Shown: positions 1 through 7,669, counted from the first letter of the stretch. The stretch is 36,196 nucleotides of DNA from an uncultured Roseburia sp. (GCA_947062675.1 CAMSQM010000031.1:1-36196); one strand, 5' to 3'. A program made the numbers and translations. Notes: a model not told the origin generated them from the sequence alone.

Positions 1-56
1 CGAACCTTGAAATGACGGAGTCAGAGTCCGTTGCCTTACCATTTGGCGATAGCCCT
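1..56 (-). tRNA. tRNA-Gln (anticodon CTG), 3' end cut by the window
   Basis: Read on the minus strand, the segment folds as the first three-quarters of a tRNA. The acceptor strand is AGGGCTA, the D-arm is GCC/GGC around AAATGGTAA, the anticodon stem is ACGGA/TCCGT closing the 7-base loop CTCTGAC, and the T-arm opens with CAAGG and TTCG. Loop positions 34-36 are CTG, which reads CAG glutamine codons. The acceptor 3' strand and CCA lie outside the window. The body closely resembles Firmicutes tRNA-Gln. A consensus promoter lies just upstream (77-105). Confidence 0.93.
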
Positions 57-76
57 TTGCGCTTTCAACAAAATGA

Positions 77-105
77 ATTATACAGGCCTGTCCCGGAAAA
101 GTCAA
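77..105 (-). promoter_or_regulatory. Sigma-A promoter of the tRNA-Gln
   Basis: On the minus strand the -35 box is TTGACT (100-105), followed by a 17-base spacer and the -10 box TATAAT (77-82). Transcription would start near 70, about 14 bases before the tRNA 5' end. This near-perfect vegetative promoter fits a stable RNA gene. Confidence 0.85.
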
Positions 106-125
106 GTACTTTTTTATATATTTTT

Positions 126-764
126 TTAAAAAATGACTATTTTTTTGCCGATCAGGGAATAGTGAACCGTTTCCCCCATGGTTATCACCGCAGTTCCGCC
201 GGAAACCTCCACAATTTCTTTCCGGGCGCGCTCTTCATCCCCGGAAGGAACAAGAAGGGAAAGTTCCACTTTTTCCGTATAAACAGTGTCAAGCAGCGGA
301 TAATCGCTCCTGCCGATCAGATACTGCAGTTTTCCAAGTCCGTTGTAATCTGTTCCAACTGCAAGGCGCCGGCCCGTAAGTCTCTCGGCGACCACGCTTG
401 CGGCAAGGCCTTCCTGCACCGCCCGCTGATATGCCCTGACAAGGCCGCCTGTTCCGAGCAGCACGCCGCCGAAATAGCGCGTCACAACCACAGCCGTATT
501 ATGAATATCTTCCCGCAGCAATACCTCAAGCATCGGTCTGCCCGCTGTCTGCGCCGGTTCGCCGTCGTCCGAGCATCGGCTGATCTCCCCCCGTTCCCCC
601 AGAACATACGCCGAGCAGTTATGCCTGGCATCCCAGTATTTTTTTTTCATCTCAGCGATAAACGCGGATGCCTCTTCTTCCGTGGAAACCGGACGCACCG
701 TCGCGATAAAACGGGATTTTTTTTCCGTGATTTCCCCCTCACCGCCAGAGTATACGATTTTCAT
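126..764 (-). CDS. yigZ: YigZ/IMPACT family protein (UPF0029)
   Basis: This 212-residue protein carries the IMPACT/UPF0029 signature. The N-terminal part has EKKSRFIA and a WDARHNCSAY stretch, then the core SDDGEPAQTAGRPM and TRYFGGVLLGTGGLVRAY, followed by the smaller C-terminal DUF1949-like domain. Length is normal for the family. Bacterial YigZ is widely conserved but its exact role is unsettled; the eukaryotic relative IMPACT acts on Gcn1/Gcn2 translation control. The start at 764 is chosen because AGAAGG lies just before it, and because the best promoter (804-832) would begin transcription near 797, so the upstream start cannot be used. It is transcribed divergently from the CmpB-like gene. 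Confidence 0.93.
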   Translation of the reverse strand: MKIVYSGGEGEITEKKSRFIATVRPVSTEEEASAFIAEMKKKYWDARHNCSAYVLGERGEISRCSDDGEPAQTAGRPMLEVLLREDIHNTAVVVTRYFGGVLLGTGGLVRAYQRAVQEGLAASVVAERLTGRRLAVGTDYNGLGKLQYLIGRSDYPLLDTVYTEKVELSLLVPSGDEERARKEIVEVSGGTAVITMGETVHYSLIGKKIVIF

Positions 765-803
765 ACCGCTACCTTCTTTCCGGCCGCTTCCGGCCACGGT
801 TTT

Positions 804-832
804 ATTATCCTATAAATTACAGGAATTTACAA
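804..832 (-). promoter_or_regulatory. Sigma-A promoter of yigZ
   Basis: The minus strand carries TTGTAA (827-832), a 17-base spacer and GATAAT (804-809). The predicted start, near 797, lies about 33 bases before the yigZ ATG. Confidence 0.6.
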
Positions 833-950
833 TCTGTTTTTCAGTGATTCCGGTTATACTAATCTCATGAATCATACACGACACAAGCCGGATTTTCACA
901 AACTCTGTGCACCGGCGCAAAATTATAACCGGCAGGAAGTCTTCCCCCGG

Positions 951-1457
951 ATGATTTTTTATTTTTTTCTCGGCTCTGTGGCCGGCTTTTTCTGGGAAGT
1001 ACTGATTATGCTCATAACCGAACACCATTTTCGCAACCGCGGCTTCTTTTACGGGCCCTGGCTCCCGATCTATGGCGTCGGAGCCGTGATCCTGTACATT
1101 CTGCTCACAAAACTAAAAAAACATCCCGTTGCCGTGTGTCTCCTCTCCGCCGCCATAGGGGGACTGTGGGAGCTGGCAATGGGATGGTTTCTGGACGCCG
1201 TCTGGGGCCTGCGGTACTGGAACTATTCCGGTCTTCCGTTTCAGTTCCGCGGATATGTATGCCTCTGGTCAGTGCTGGGTTTTGGGGCGGCCGGATGTCT
1301 CTGGGTCTGCTTTCTGTCCGGATTTCTGACAGAACGCTGGCTTCGGCTCCCGGAACACATCCGGCGCGGCGCAAATACGCTGCTCGCCCTGCTGTTTTTA
1401 ATCGACTGTGCGGCGGCACTGATTTTTCCCAACACGGGACGTGGTATTACTTTTTGA
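951..1457 (+). CDS. CmpB-like putative ABC-transporter type IV membrane protein
   Basis: The 168-residue hydrophobic protein has about five membrane segments. It shows the hallmarks of the CmpB family (Pfam PF06541, putative ABC-transporter type IV): an opening FYFFLGSVAGFFWEV segment, NRGFFYGPWLPIYGVGAV in the first loop and helix, and a WELAMGW helix. The family is common in Firmicutes and its transport role is unproven. A longer reading from 867 adds 28 polar residues with no ribosome binding site and does not look like the family's N-terminus, so 951 is preferred, although its AGGAAG is 11 bases away. Its stop overlaps the tail of the convergent glycosidase-like gene by 11 bases. Confidence 0.82.
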   Translation: MIFYFFLGSVAGFFWEVLIMLITEHHFRNRGFFYGPWLPIYGVGAVILYILLTKLKKHPVAVCLLSAAIGGLWELAMGWFLDAVWGLRYWNYSGLPFQFRGYVCLWSVLGFGAAGCLWVCFLSGFLTERWLRLPEHIRRGANTLLALLFLIDCAAALIFPNTGRGITF

Positions 1458-3765
1458 AGCGGATATCAGTCGCCGGCTGTGCGAATTCACCGCTCACTGC
1501 CACAGACCGTCCCCTGCTCTGATAAGTAAGCAGCAGCGTATCCGTTCGCTCATCCCACTCCCAGGTTCCGGTAATATCCAGGCCCTGCCCCTCTTCCATG
1601 CTCAGCGCACTCACTCTCTCCGGCAGCCGGACCCGCACATATACACGGATCCGGTCAGCCGCCCGAAGTTCCATGGAAAATCCCTTTTCCCCGCACTCCA
1701 GGGAAATCACGCGGGCGCTTGTGCCAATCACCCGGACCGGCTCTCCCGCGATCTGTGCAAAGTCAAACAGAATGGCACTGTCTCCGGGCGCCACTGCCTT
1801 TTCGGTGACAATGGCAAAATCATTTTCCAGCATATCGGCAAATATCCCCCGGAAGACCCGCGGCTCCCCGCTCACGCTCTCATCCATCACCGCGGAGATC
1901 ACATAGGGACCGCGCCGCAGAGTCAGATGATTTGCAGGCTCCGCGAAACAGCCGCCCGCCCTCATCGCCTCCATCACAAACGAACGGTACTCATCCGCCA
2001 GCCGGTCGCTGAGACTGATTCGGGCCGGCGAAATATTCCAGACGGCAATCCGGCCGGCCCCGACGGGGTAGATACCGTCCGCAGGCTTTCGCGGAAGTTC
2101 CAGCATCTCAAACAAATGCTCCGCCGGGCTGGCATAATCTGCGTTTCCCGTATTCCACCACCCGGAAACGGCGTGGTAAGGATCACTTCCATCCCCCGGA
2201 TAGAGCAGCGTACCGCCGCCCCGCACCCAGAGGGCAAGCGCGCTGTTTATATCCGGCGCCTCAGGTTTCATATATTCATAACTTAATATCAGGATTTCAT
2301 ATTCTGCCAGATACCCCGGAAAGCGCCTGACATGATCCAGCTGCACGGGGCGGACCGGCAGCCCGTATTTCAGCAGCGGAAGCGCCATTCCGTAAAAATG
2401 GGGAAATGTCTGCCCTGTGACATACTCTTTCATCAGTATTTCACTGTTTTCCACCTGTCGCAGAAAAGCGCGGCTCTCCTCCCGGACGTCCTGCCCTTCC
2501 CGCAGCCGGTCCGAAAAAGCCCTCAGCTGTCCGGAAAGTCCCTGCCCTTCCCTCTCCGGCGGCAGCACGTCATCCGGGCAGGCTCTCTGGTACAGCACCG
2601 AATCTGAGATCAGAATGCCTGTCTGAAAGGAAACACCGTCAAATGAGAATTTCTGCTGATCCATGTCTCCGCACAGCTGAAATATGCCCGACAGCAGCGT
2701 CGCATATTCCGGGGGAACGGGCTTCGCACCGTCCATATCCGCGGCGGGAACCACCCCTCCCTTAAGCGCTGCCCTCCTGGGATATATCCCGTTAAAAACC
2801 CGGTCTGGCCAGGGGCAGATTTCGTAGGCATGAATCTGCGGATGAAGAAACGAAGCTGTGACCGTTTTCAGATAATTTTTCCGGAAATCCTCCCACGTGT
2901 ATTCCGGCCAGTCCTCGACGGGATCATGCAGAAACCACATTCTGCGCCCGGTTCCCTTTACAAGCTCCTGCATAACGCCGTATTCCAGAAACGCGGTCTC
3001 AAAAGTCCGCTCCCGCACAACGCCCCCGTATACATTCGGCACGCGGCTGGTCCCTGTCCAGACCTGGGCGATATAGCCGTCCACGGAGGGAAGCTGTGTC
3101 AGCGAGGCCTCCGGACTTAAAATTTTCCACTGGGCATAATTGATCAGGCTGTGCGATGGCACATAAAATCCCAGTTCGCGTCCGTACCGGACAGACGCAT
3201 ATTCTTTCAGCGCAGCGCTGACACGGCCGAGCGTGCGCGCATAGAGATACACTTTCAGCCTGGACGCCTTATAGTGCGCATCCAGCGAGATATGGGGCGG
3301 CTTCCACTCCTCATGGTAATACAGCCGGTATTCCCGCCGGAATGCCACGGAATAACCGCTGCAGTCCCAGAATTCGGGCTCCTCCATATGGATCGCCTCC
3401 ACCCCGGAATCCACCGCCCGTTTCAGCCGGCTTGTCAGATAATCCGCAAACACGACAGACGGCACCAGATAAGGCACGTCCTTTCCGTGCAGAACCGGAT
3501 TTCCGGCCCTGTCCGTCTGAGCTTCCTCCCAGTGTTCGCGCCCGTCCCAGCCGCCGGAGAGATACTCCTGATATTCTCCCCAGGCACATCCGGTCATCAG
3601 ATGAACCCGGTACCCCGCCTCCCTGTATTTTTGGACGCGCGCCGGCATCCCGTCATCCGTCCCGTACACCATGACAAAATCACACTGCAGATCAATCTCA
3701 GGCGCAAGCCCGGCCCTCTCCTGATAACCGGTCAGCTCTTCCTTCCGATCCCTGATATATCCCAT
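1447..3765 (-). CDS. Uncharacterised large glycosidase-like protein (TIM barrel + GATase-like domain)
   Basis: I do not recognise the family of this 772-residue protein. It has no signal peptide, so it is probably cytoplasmic. Residues about 1-340 look like a beta/alpha barrel. Two acidic clusters stand where clan GH-A-like retaining enzymes keep their acid/base and nucleophile: HMEEPEFWD after the fourth strand and HAYEICPWPD late in the barrel. Residues about 480-600 resemble the amidotransferase-like fold seen in GH42 enzymes (ILILSYEYM, then WVRGGGTLLYPGD). The last 150 residues look beta-rich. It starts 22 bases after the MATE exporter stop with a GGGTGG site 8 bases before the ATG, so the two are probably co-transcribed. 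A glycosidase role is inferred from fold-like features only. Confidence 0.6.
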   Translation of the reverse strand: MGYIRDRKEELTGYQERAGLAPEIDLQCDFVMVYGTDDGMPARVQKYREAGYRVHLMTGCAWGEYQEYLSGGWDGREHWEEAQTDRAGNPVLHGKDVPYLVPSVVFADYLTSRLKRAVDSGVEAIHMEEPEFWDCSGYSVAFRREYRLYYHEEWKPPHISLDAHYKASRLKVYLYARTLGRVSAALKEYASVRYGRELGFYVPSHSLINYAQWKILSPEASLTQLPSVDGYIAQVWTGTSRVPNVYGGVVRERTFETAFLEYGVMQELVKGTGRRMWFLHDPVEDWPEYTWEDFRKNYLKTVTASFLHPQIHAYEICPWPDRVFNGIYPRRAALKGGVVPAADMDGAKPVPPEYATLLSGIFQLCGDMDQQKFSFDGVSFQTGILISDSVLYQRACPDDVLPPEREGQGLSGQLRAFSDRLREGQDVREESRAFLRQVENSEILMKEYVTGQTFPHFYGMALPLLKYGLPVRPVQLDHVRRFPGYLAEYEILILSYEYMKPEAPDINSALALWVRGGGTLLYPGDGSDPYHAVSGWWNTGNADYASPAEHLFEMLELPRKPADGIYPVGAGRIAVWNISPARISLSDRLADEYRSFVMEAMRAGGCFAEPANHLTLRRGPYVISAVMDESVSGEPRVFRGIFADMLENDFAIVTEKAVAPGDSAILFDFAQIAGEPVRVIGTSARVISLECGEKGFSMELRAADRIRVYVRVRLPERVSALSMEEGQGLDITGTWEWDERTDTLLLTYQSRGRSVAVSGEFAQPATDIRFKK

Positions 3766-3787
3766 AATTCAGCCACCCTTTTTCTCC

Positions 3788-5188
3788 CTACGCATTCCGC
3801 TCCACAGCCTCGCGACAACGGTCCTCATCCTTTTCGCCGCACTCCACAACGCACTTCAGCTTCCAGCGACCCTGCAGAAACCGATATACATTTGCCAGCC
3901 CTGTCAGCGCCCAGGTCAGCCCGTTGGTATACCAGATTCCCCACATTCCAATTGACGGAATCATCATCAGAACCCAGGCAAATCCGATTCTGCCGATCAC
4001 CTCCGTGACGCCGTTGATCATCGCAAACGCCGCATCCCCGACGCCGTTTAGCATCCCGCGCATCACATAGATCAGACCGAGCGCCACATACATAATACTG
4101 GTGATCTGAAGACCTCTCGCACCGATCGCGATCACCTCCGCGTCGCTCACAAACAGGCCGATAATCTGCTCCCCGAGCAGAAACATTACCGCAATCATTA
4201 CAACACTAAAACAGACCACCAGAAGCACACTCTTTCTGCAGCCTCTGCTGACACGGTCGTACTTTCCGGCGCCCGCATTCTGTCCGGCAAACGTAGACAC
4301 CGCAGTCCCCAGGGAACCAAACGGCTGCTGCACCAGCTGCTCCACCCTTCCGGTCGCCGTGTAAGCCGCCATAGCCACAGCGCCAAACTGATTTACCACA
4401 CTCTGAAGCGCCACACAGGAAAGGGCAATCAGCGCATTCTGGGCTGCGAGCGGAATCCCGAGCCGCACGCTTTTTGAAAAAATTTCCCGCTCAAACCTCC
4501 GGTGAGAGCGCTGCAGTTTCAGGTAAGGATTCTTCCTCACGCCATACCAGACAGAACCTGCCATCGCGATCAGCTGGGATATCACCGTCGCCCATGCCGC
4601 ACCGGCCACACCCATGTCAAGCCCCGGAACAAATAAAAAGTCAAGAACCACATTCACAACGCAGGAAATCACCAGAAAAATCAGCGGCGTCCGTGAATCC
4701 CCCAGCGCGCGCAGAACCGCAGAGACCGTATTGTACCCCGCCACAACGACAGTCGCCCCGCAGACAATCCGCATATAGGTAAGAGCATCGGCAATATTCG
4801 CCTCCGGCGTCTGCATGGCGGAAAGCACCGGCTTCGCAAAAGCCACGCCGCAGATGCCCATCAGAAGACCCGCTCCTGCCGTGATATAAATGGCGTTTGC
4901 GATAATCTTTTTCACATACTCATCTTTTCCCGCGCCGAAATACTGGGAAATCAGAATCCCGATTCCGGCTCCCAGACCCATACAGAGAGAAAAAAACAAA
5001 AAATTAATGCTCCCCACGGAGCCGACGGCGCCCAGGGCGTTCGCACCCACAAATCTTCCCACAATAACGGAATCCGCCATATTATAAAGCTGCTGGAAAA
5101 TATTCCCCACCAGCATTGGCAGGGTAAATCTGACCAGAAGGCCCAGCTCATTTCCCTCCGTCATATCACATACAGATCTGTCGCGCAT
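3788..5188 (-). CDS. MATE family multidrug/sodium antiporter
   Basis: The 466-residue protein has the length and roughly twelve membrane segments of the MATE (multi-antimicrobial extrusion) family, arranged as two repeated halves. Typical sequence includes FTLPMLVGNIFQQLYNMAD near the N-terminus, GAGIGILISQYFGAG in the first half, and the matching GTAVSTFAGQNAGAGK in the second half. MATE proteins export cationic drugs or metabolites in exchange for sodium or protons; the substrate here cannot be read. The start at 5188 has GGAGG 8 bases upstream. The glycosidase-like gene follows closely on the same strand, so it may instead export a product of that enzyme or a related metabolite. Confidence 0.92.
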   Translation of the reverse strand: MRDRSVCDMTEGNELGLLVRFTLPMLVGNIFQQLYNMADSVIVGRFVGANALGAVGSVGSINFLFFSLCMGLGAGIGILISQYFGAGKDEYVKKIIANAIYITAGAGLLMGICGVAFAKPVLSAMQTPEANIADALTYMRIVCGATVVVAGYNTVSAVLRALGDSRTPLIFLVISCVVNVVLDFLFVPGLDMGVAGAAWATVISQLIAMAGSVWYGVRKNPYLKLQRSHRRFEREIFSKSVRLGIPLAAQNALIALSCVALQSVVNQFGAVAMAAYTATGRVEQLVQQPFGSLGTAVSTFAGQNAGAGKYDRVSRGCRKSVLLVVCFSVVMIAVMFLLGEQIIGLFVSDAEVIAIGARGLQITSIMYVALGLIYVMRGMLNGVGDAAFAMINGVTEVIGRIGFAWVLMMIPSIGMWGIWYTNGLTWALTGLANVYRFLQGRWKLKCVVECGEKDEDRCREAVERNA

Positions 5189-5311
5189 ATCCCATTCCTC
5201 CAGTCATACATTCGATTCGCTCTACTATAGCAGGATTCTTCTGGAAATACCATAACAGATTTGTACAAAAATCAGAAAAAACACGCCCCTTTCTTCGTCA
5301 TTCCGGGCTGC

Positions 5312-5575
5312 TCACTGATGGCAGGCGCGCTCGCGCAGATATTTGTCCTTCGTCGCAAGTCCGCCCCTGATATGCCGCTCCGATTTGTTCACGTCGAGAA
5401 CCTTGCGCGTCTCCGCGGCAAGGGACGGATTGACCTGGGCGAGGCGTTCTGTCACATCTTTATGTACCGTACTCTTGCTGATTCCGAAATGCCTCGCCGC
5501 CTGACGCACCGTTGTATTATTGTCGATGATATATCTCGCGATCTCCATCGCCCGCTCTTCAATATAACTTTTCAA
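5312..5575 (-). CDS. spoIIID: Sporulation transcription factor SpoIIID
   Basis: This 87-residue DNA-binding protein matches SpoIIID along its length. It has the N-terminal YIEERA helix, the helix-turn-helix VRQAARHFGISKSTVHKD, TERL and NPSLA, and the basic C-terminal segment KSERHIRGGLATKDKY. In Bacillus, SpoIIID acts in the mother cell under sigma-E, switching genes on and off before sigma-K. No ATG fits: the best start is the TTG at 5575, which gives MKSYIEERA as in relatives and has AGGGG 6 bases upstream. A longer TTG reading from 5590 would consume that ribosome binding site. A sigma-E-like promoter lies just upstream. The gene marks the host as an endospore former. Confidence 0.95.
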   Translation of the reverse strand: MKSYIEERAMEIARYIIDNNTTVRQAARHFGISKSTVHKDVTERLAQVNPSLAAETRKVLDVNKSERHIRGGLATKDKYLRERACHQ

Positions 5576-5603
5576 AACTTTCCCCTGCAATACTTGTTTT
5601 TAC

Positions 5604-5632
5604 ATTGTATGCAGGGGAATTTTCGTATATAC
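5604..5632 (-). promoter_or_regulatory. Sigma-E-like promoter of spoIIID, with overlapping SpoIIID-box match
   Basis: On the minus strand the -10 box CATACAAT (5604-5611) equals the sigma-E consensus. GTATATA (5626-5632) sits 14 bases upstream in the -35 place. Immediately downstream, AAAAACAAGT (5592-5601) fits the SpoIIID binding consensus WWRRACARNY, suggesting autoregulation. Known biology: spoIIID is sigma-E dependent in Bacillus. Confidence 0.65.
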
Positions 5633-5667
5633 TTATTTTATCAAAACCAGAAAGGGGGGCATCTGAT

Positions 5668-6009
5668 ATGCCTTTTATCAACACAAAAACCACCGTCAGC
5701 CTGAGTGACGCCGGAAAAGACACCCTGACCGCAGCGCTCGGCCGCATCACCCGCGAATGTCTCGGCAAGGGGGAAAACTGGGTTATGACCGGCTACGAGG
5801 ACAATGCGGACCTTTCTTTCCAGGGGAGCAGCGGCCCGGCCGCCTATATCGAAGTCAAAAGCTTTGGCACTCCCTCCTCCTCCGGCACCTCAAAAATGAC
5901 GGCGGAAATCTGCGCTCTCTTTGAAAAAGAGCTGTCCATTCCCGCAGACCGCATCTATGTCTCCTATTATCCGACAGGAATGTGGGGCTGGAACGGCAGC
6001 AATTTTTAG
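5668..6009 (+). CDS. MIF-like tautomerase (phenylpyruvate tautomerase family)
   Basis: The 113-residue protein aligns end to end with macrophage migration inhibitory factor and its bacterial relatives. The protein begins Met-Pro, and removal of Met would expose the Pro that is the catalytic base of the tautomerase superfamily. Further matches are a Gly-Ser-Ser turn followed by an Ala/Ile beta strand, the region before LSIPADRIYVSYYP (compare ISPDRVYINYYD in human MIF), and a C-terminal GWNGSNF resembling the GWNNSTFA end. The start at 5668 is set by AGGGGGG upstream and by the need for Pro at position 2. MIF-type enzymes tautomerise phenylpyruvate or D-dopachrome; the bacterial role is not settled. 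It is divergent from spoIIID and ends in a hairpin shared with aroK. Confidence 0.88.
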   Translation: MPFINTKTTVSLSDAGKDTLTAALGRITRECLGKGENWVMTGYEDNADLSFQGSSGPAAYIEVKSFGTPSSSGTSKMTAEICALFEKELSIPADRIYVSYYPTGMWGWNGSNF

Positions 6010-6019
6010 TCCGCGCCCG

Positions 6020-6067
6020 GACAGGCAGGCAGGGGTTCTCAGTCTGCGGCCTGCCAGCCTGTCTTTT
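6020..6067 (+). terminator. Terminator of the tautomerase gene, overlapping the aroK 3' end
   Basis: The arms GACAGGCAGGCAGG (6020-6033) and CCTGCCAGCCTGTC (6050-6063) pair over 14 bases with one mismatch and a 16-base loop, followed by TTTT. The aroK stop codon falls in the loop, so the two convergent genes share this structure. Confidence 0.75.
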
Positions 6068-6557
6068 GAAGGATTTCCGCACAGACGGACCGGACATCCC
6101 GCCCGTCTGTTGTCACAGTGATGTCTGCCACCGCTTCATAGCGGGTTCTCCGCTTTTCCATCAGCCCGCGAATGTATTCCACATTCATATTGCCGTTTAA
6201 AACGGGACGGTTTGTACTGTCCTTCACACGCTCATAAATTGTTCCGGGCTGTGCGGCCAGCAGAACAATCTGCCCGCTCTCTTTCATCAGACGCGCATTC
6301 TCCTCCCGCAGCACGCTTCCGCCTCCACAGGAAACGATCTGCCCGTTTTTTCCGCTAAATGACCGCAGGACCTCTGTCTCCAGGTCCCGGAAATATGTCT
6401 CTCCGTGCCGCGCAAAAATATCCGTGATCGCCATATTCTGCTGTCTTTCAATCAGCTGGTCCATCTCCACGCGCTCCGCACCTGTCAGCGCCGCCAGCTC
6501 TCCCGCCACGGTACTCTTTCCCGCCCCCATAAATCCGATCAGAAAAATATTTTTCAC
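6039..6557 (-). CDS. aroK: Shikimate kinase
   Basis: This 172-residue enzyme phosphorylates shikimate at the 3-hydroxyl with ATP in the chorismate pathway. It carries the Walker A loop GFMGAGKST at residues 8-16, the shikimate-binding aspartate in EMDQLIE, the FRDLE segment, the GGGS glycine-rich shikimate site (SCGGGSVL), and the lid arginine in NRPVL. Length is standard. Its ATG overlaps the aroE stop by four bases (ATGA), so the two consecutive shikimate steps are translationally coupled. The gene ends inside a hairpin shared with the convergent tautomerase gene. Confidence 0.96.
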   Translation of the reverse strand: MKNIFLIGFMGAGKSTVAGELAALTGAERVEMDQLIERQQNMAITDIFARHGETYFRDLETEVLRSFSGKNGQIVSCGGGSVLREENARLMKESGQIVLLAAQPGTIYERVKDSTNRPVLNGNMNVEYIRGLMEKRRTRYEAVADITVTTDGRDVRSVCAEILQKTGWQAAD

Positions 6558-7453
6558 TGCCCGTTCCTCTCTTTCCGGCTGTCCGCGCCGGCGAACAGTT
6601 CTTTCACCTCTTCCACCGGCATATCCTGCCCTGTGAAAAGCTTAAATGCAGACACGCCCTGCCACAGCAGCATCCCTCTCCCGCCGATACAGGTACAGCC
6701 CGCCGCTTTCGCCTCCCGCAACAGGCGCGTCTCCTCCGGATTGTAGACGATATCCGATACCACAAGTCCCTGGCGGAACGCAGAGAGATCTTTCACCACA
6801 CTCTCCCCATCCATCGGCTTCATTCCGACTATCGTGGCATTTACAAACAGTTCGCCTGACGCGATCTCCTCCGTCATCATCGCCGTGTCGGCAATGTCCC
6901 GGACATTCACCGTGCACCCCGGCACCGCTGCGCGGATTTTCTCAGCCGTCCGCAGGGTCCTCTCAAAAAATGCATCTTTTTTATTAAAAATAGAAATCTC
7001 CCGCGCACCGTCCAGCGCGCACTGTACCTGGATGGCTGTCGCTGCGCCCCCGCCTCCGGCAATCGTCATCTTTTTTCCCCGGATTTCAAAACCATGATCC
7101 CGCAGATTACTGACAAAGCCCTCGCCGTCCGTCATATATCCGGTCAGCTTTCCTCCGTCATTGACAATCGTATTCACGGCGCCGACGAGCTCCGCCGCAG
7201 GCGAGAGGGCATCCATATACCGGAGGGCCTCCGTCTTGCAGGGTGTCGTCACATTGCAGCCCCGCATCCGGAAGGTGCGCATCGCCGCGACCGCGTCCTT
7301 CACCCGGTCAGCATCTGTGTCAATTGCAACATAAACATAATCCAGCCCCAGCCTCTCAAAACTGTAATTGTACATGGCCGGGGAACCTGAATGGCCTACC
7401 GGCGAACCAAACAGCGCCATCAGTCCTGTGTGTCCCGATATTCTTCTCTCCAT
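6554..7453 (-). CDS. aroE: Shikimate dehydrogenase
   Basis: This 299-residue enzyme reduces 3-dehydroshikimate to shikimate with NADPH. The substrate domain shows GSPVGHSGSPAMYN near the N-terminus, NVTTPCK with the catalytic lysine, GAVNTIV, and the partner aspartate in TDGEGF. The nucleotide-binding domain carries AGGGGAATAI. It lies directly upstream of aroK with a 4-base overlap. The upstream 216 bases are AT-rich and hold a perfect 14-bp hairpin. The start has AGGAAGGAG upstream. It is about 10-20 residues longer than the commonest AroE, in line with Clostridia members. Confidence 0.95.
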   Translation of the reverse strand: MERRISGHTGLMALFGSPVGHSGSPAMYNYSFERLGLDYVYVAIDTDADRVKDAVAAMRTFRMRGCNVTTPCKTEALRYMDALSPAAELVGAVNTIVNDGGKLTGYMTDGEGFVSNLRDHGFEIRGKKMTIAGGGGAATAIQVQCALDGAREISIFNKKDAFFERTLRTAEKIRAAVPGCTVNVRDIADTAMMTEEIASGELFVNATIVGMKPMDGESVVKDLSAFRQGLVVSDIVYNPEETRLLREAKAAGCTCIGGRGMLLWQGVSAFKLFTGQDMPVEEVKELFAGADSRKERNGQ

Positions 7454-7497
7454 TGCTGGCTCTCCTTCCTGAAACGCCCTCTCTTATGACAACCGTA

Positions 7498-7529
7498 AAA
7501 ATCCACCATTTGGGGAAATGGTGGATTTT
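7498..7529 (-). terminator. Perfect 14-bp hairpin in the aroE upstream region
   Basis: AAAATCCACCATTT (7498-7511) and its exact complement (7516-7529) enclose the loop GGGG. In the minus-strand transcript the 3' arm ends in TTTTT, so it can act as a terminator of upstream read-through or as an attenuator of aroE-aroK, whose ATG is 45 bases away. The rest of the 7454-7669 gap is AT-rich, with two weak promoter-like pairs between 7580 and 7640 (for example TTGTTT, 16 bases, TATATT) and no convincing gene. Confidence 0.55.
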
Positions 7530-7669
7530 CAAAAAAGGGGGAGAATTTATGAAAAAAAGTTTTATCACTTCTCGTGACAATATTTAATATACCCCCTATT
7601 TATGAAAACAAATTGTATAAATTTTGAACTCTCTTTGAACGATATGTTAAATAATATTCTGTGACCGGA

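Noticed and set aside
12-815. Long plus-strand frame of 267 codons opposite yigZ
   Set aside because: It is the antisense shadow of yigZ and the tRNA; it lacks a ribosome binding site and shows no family resemblance.
867-950. N-terminal extension of the CmpB-like protein
   Set aside because: No Shine-Dalgarno sequence, polar composition, and relatives begin at the first membrane helix. Kept only as an alternative.
5580-5619. Inverted repeat at the spoIIID start as an RNA switch hiding its ribosome binding site
   Set aside because: The sigma-E-like -10 box lies between the arms, so the natural transcript would start after the first arm and could not form the stem.
7356-7580. Minus-strand frame with tandem Trp codons before aroE, as a leader peptide for attenuation
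   Set aside because: It has only a TTG start without a ribosome binding site and runs without stop into the aroE coding region. The Trp codons are a by-product of the hairpin arm.
7548-7587. Twelve-residue plus-strand frame (MKKSFITSRDNI) with a purine-rich site upstream
   Set aside because: Too short, no promoter or conservation evidence, and no gene follows it on that strand.
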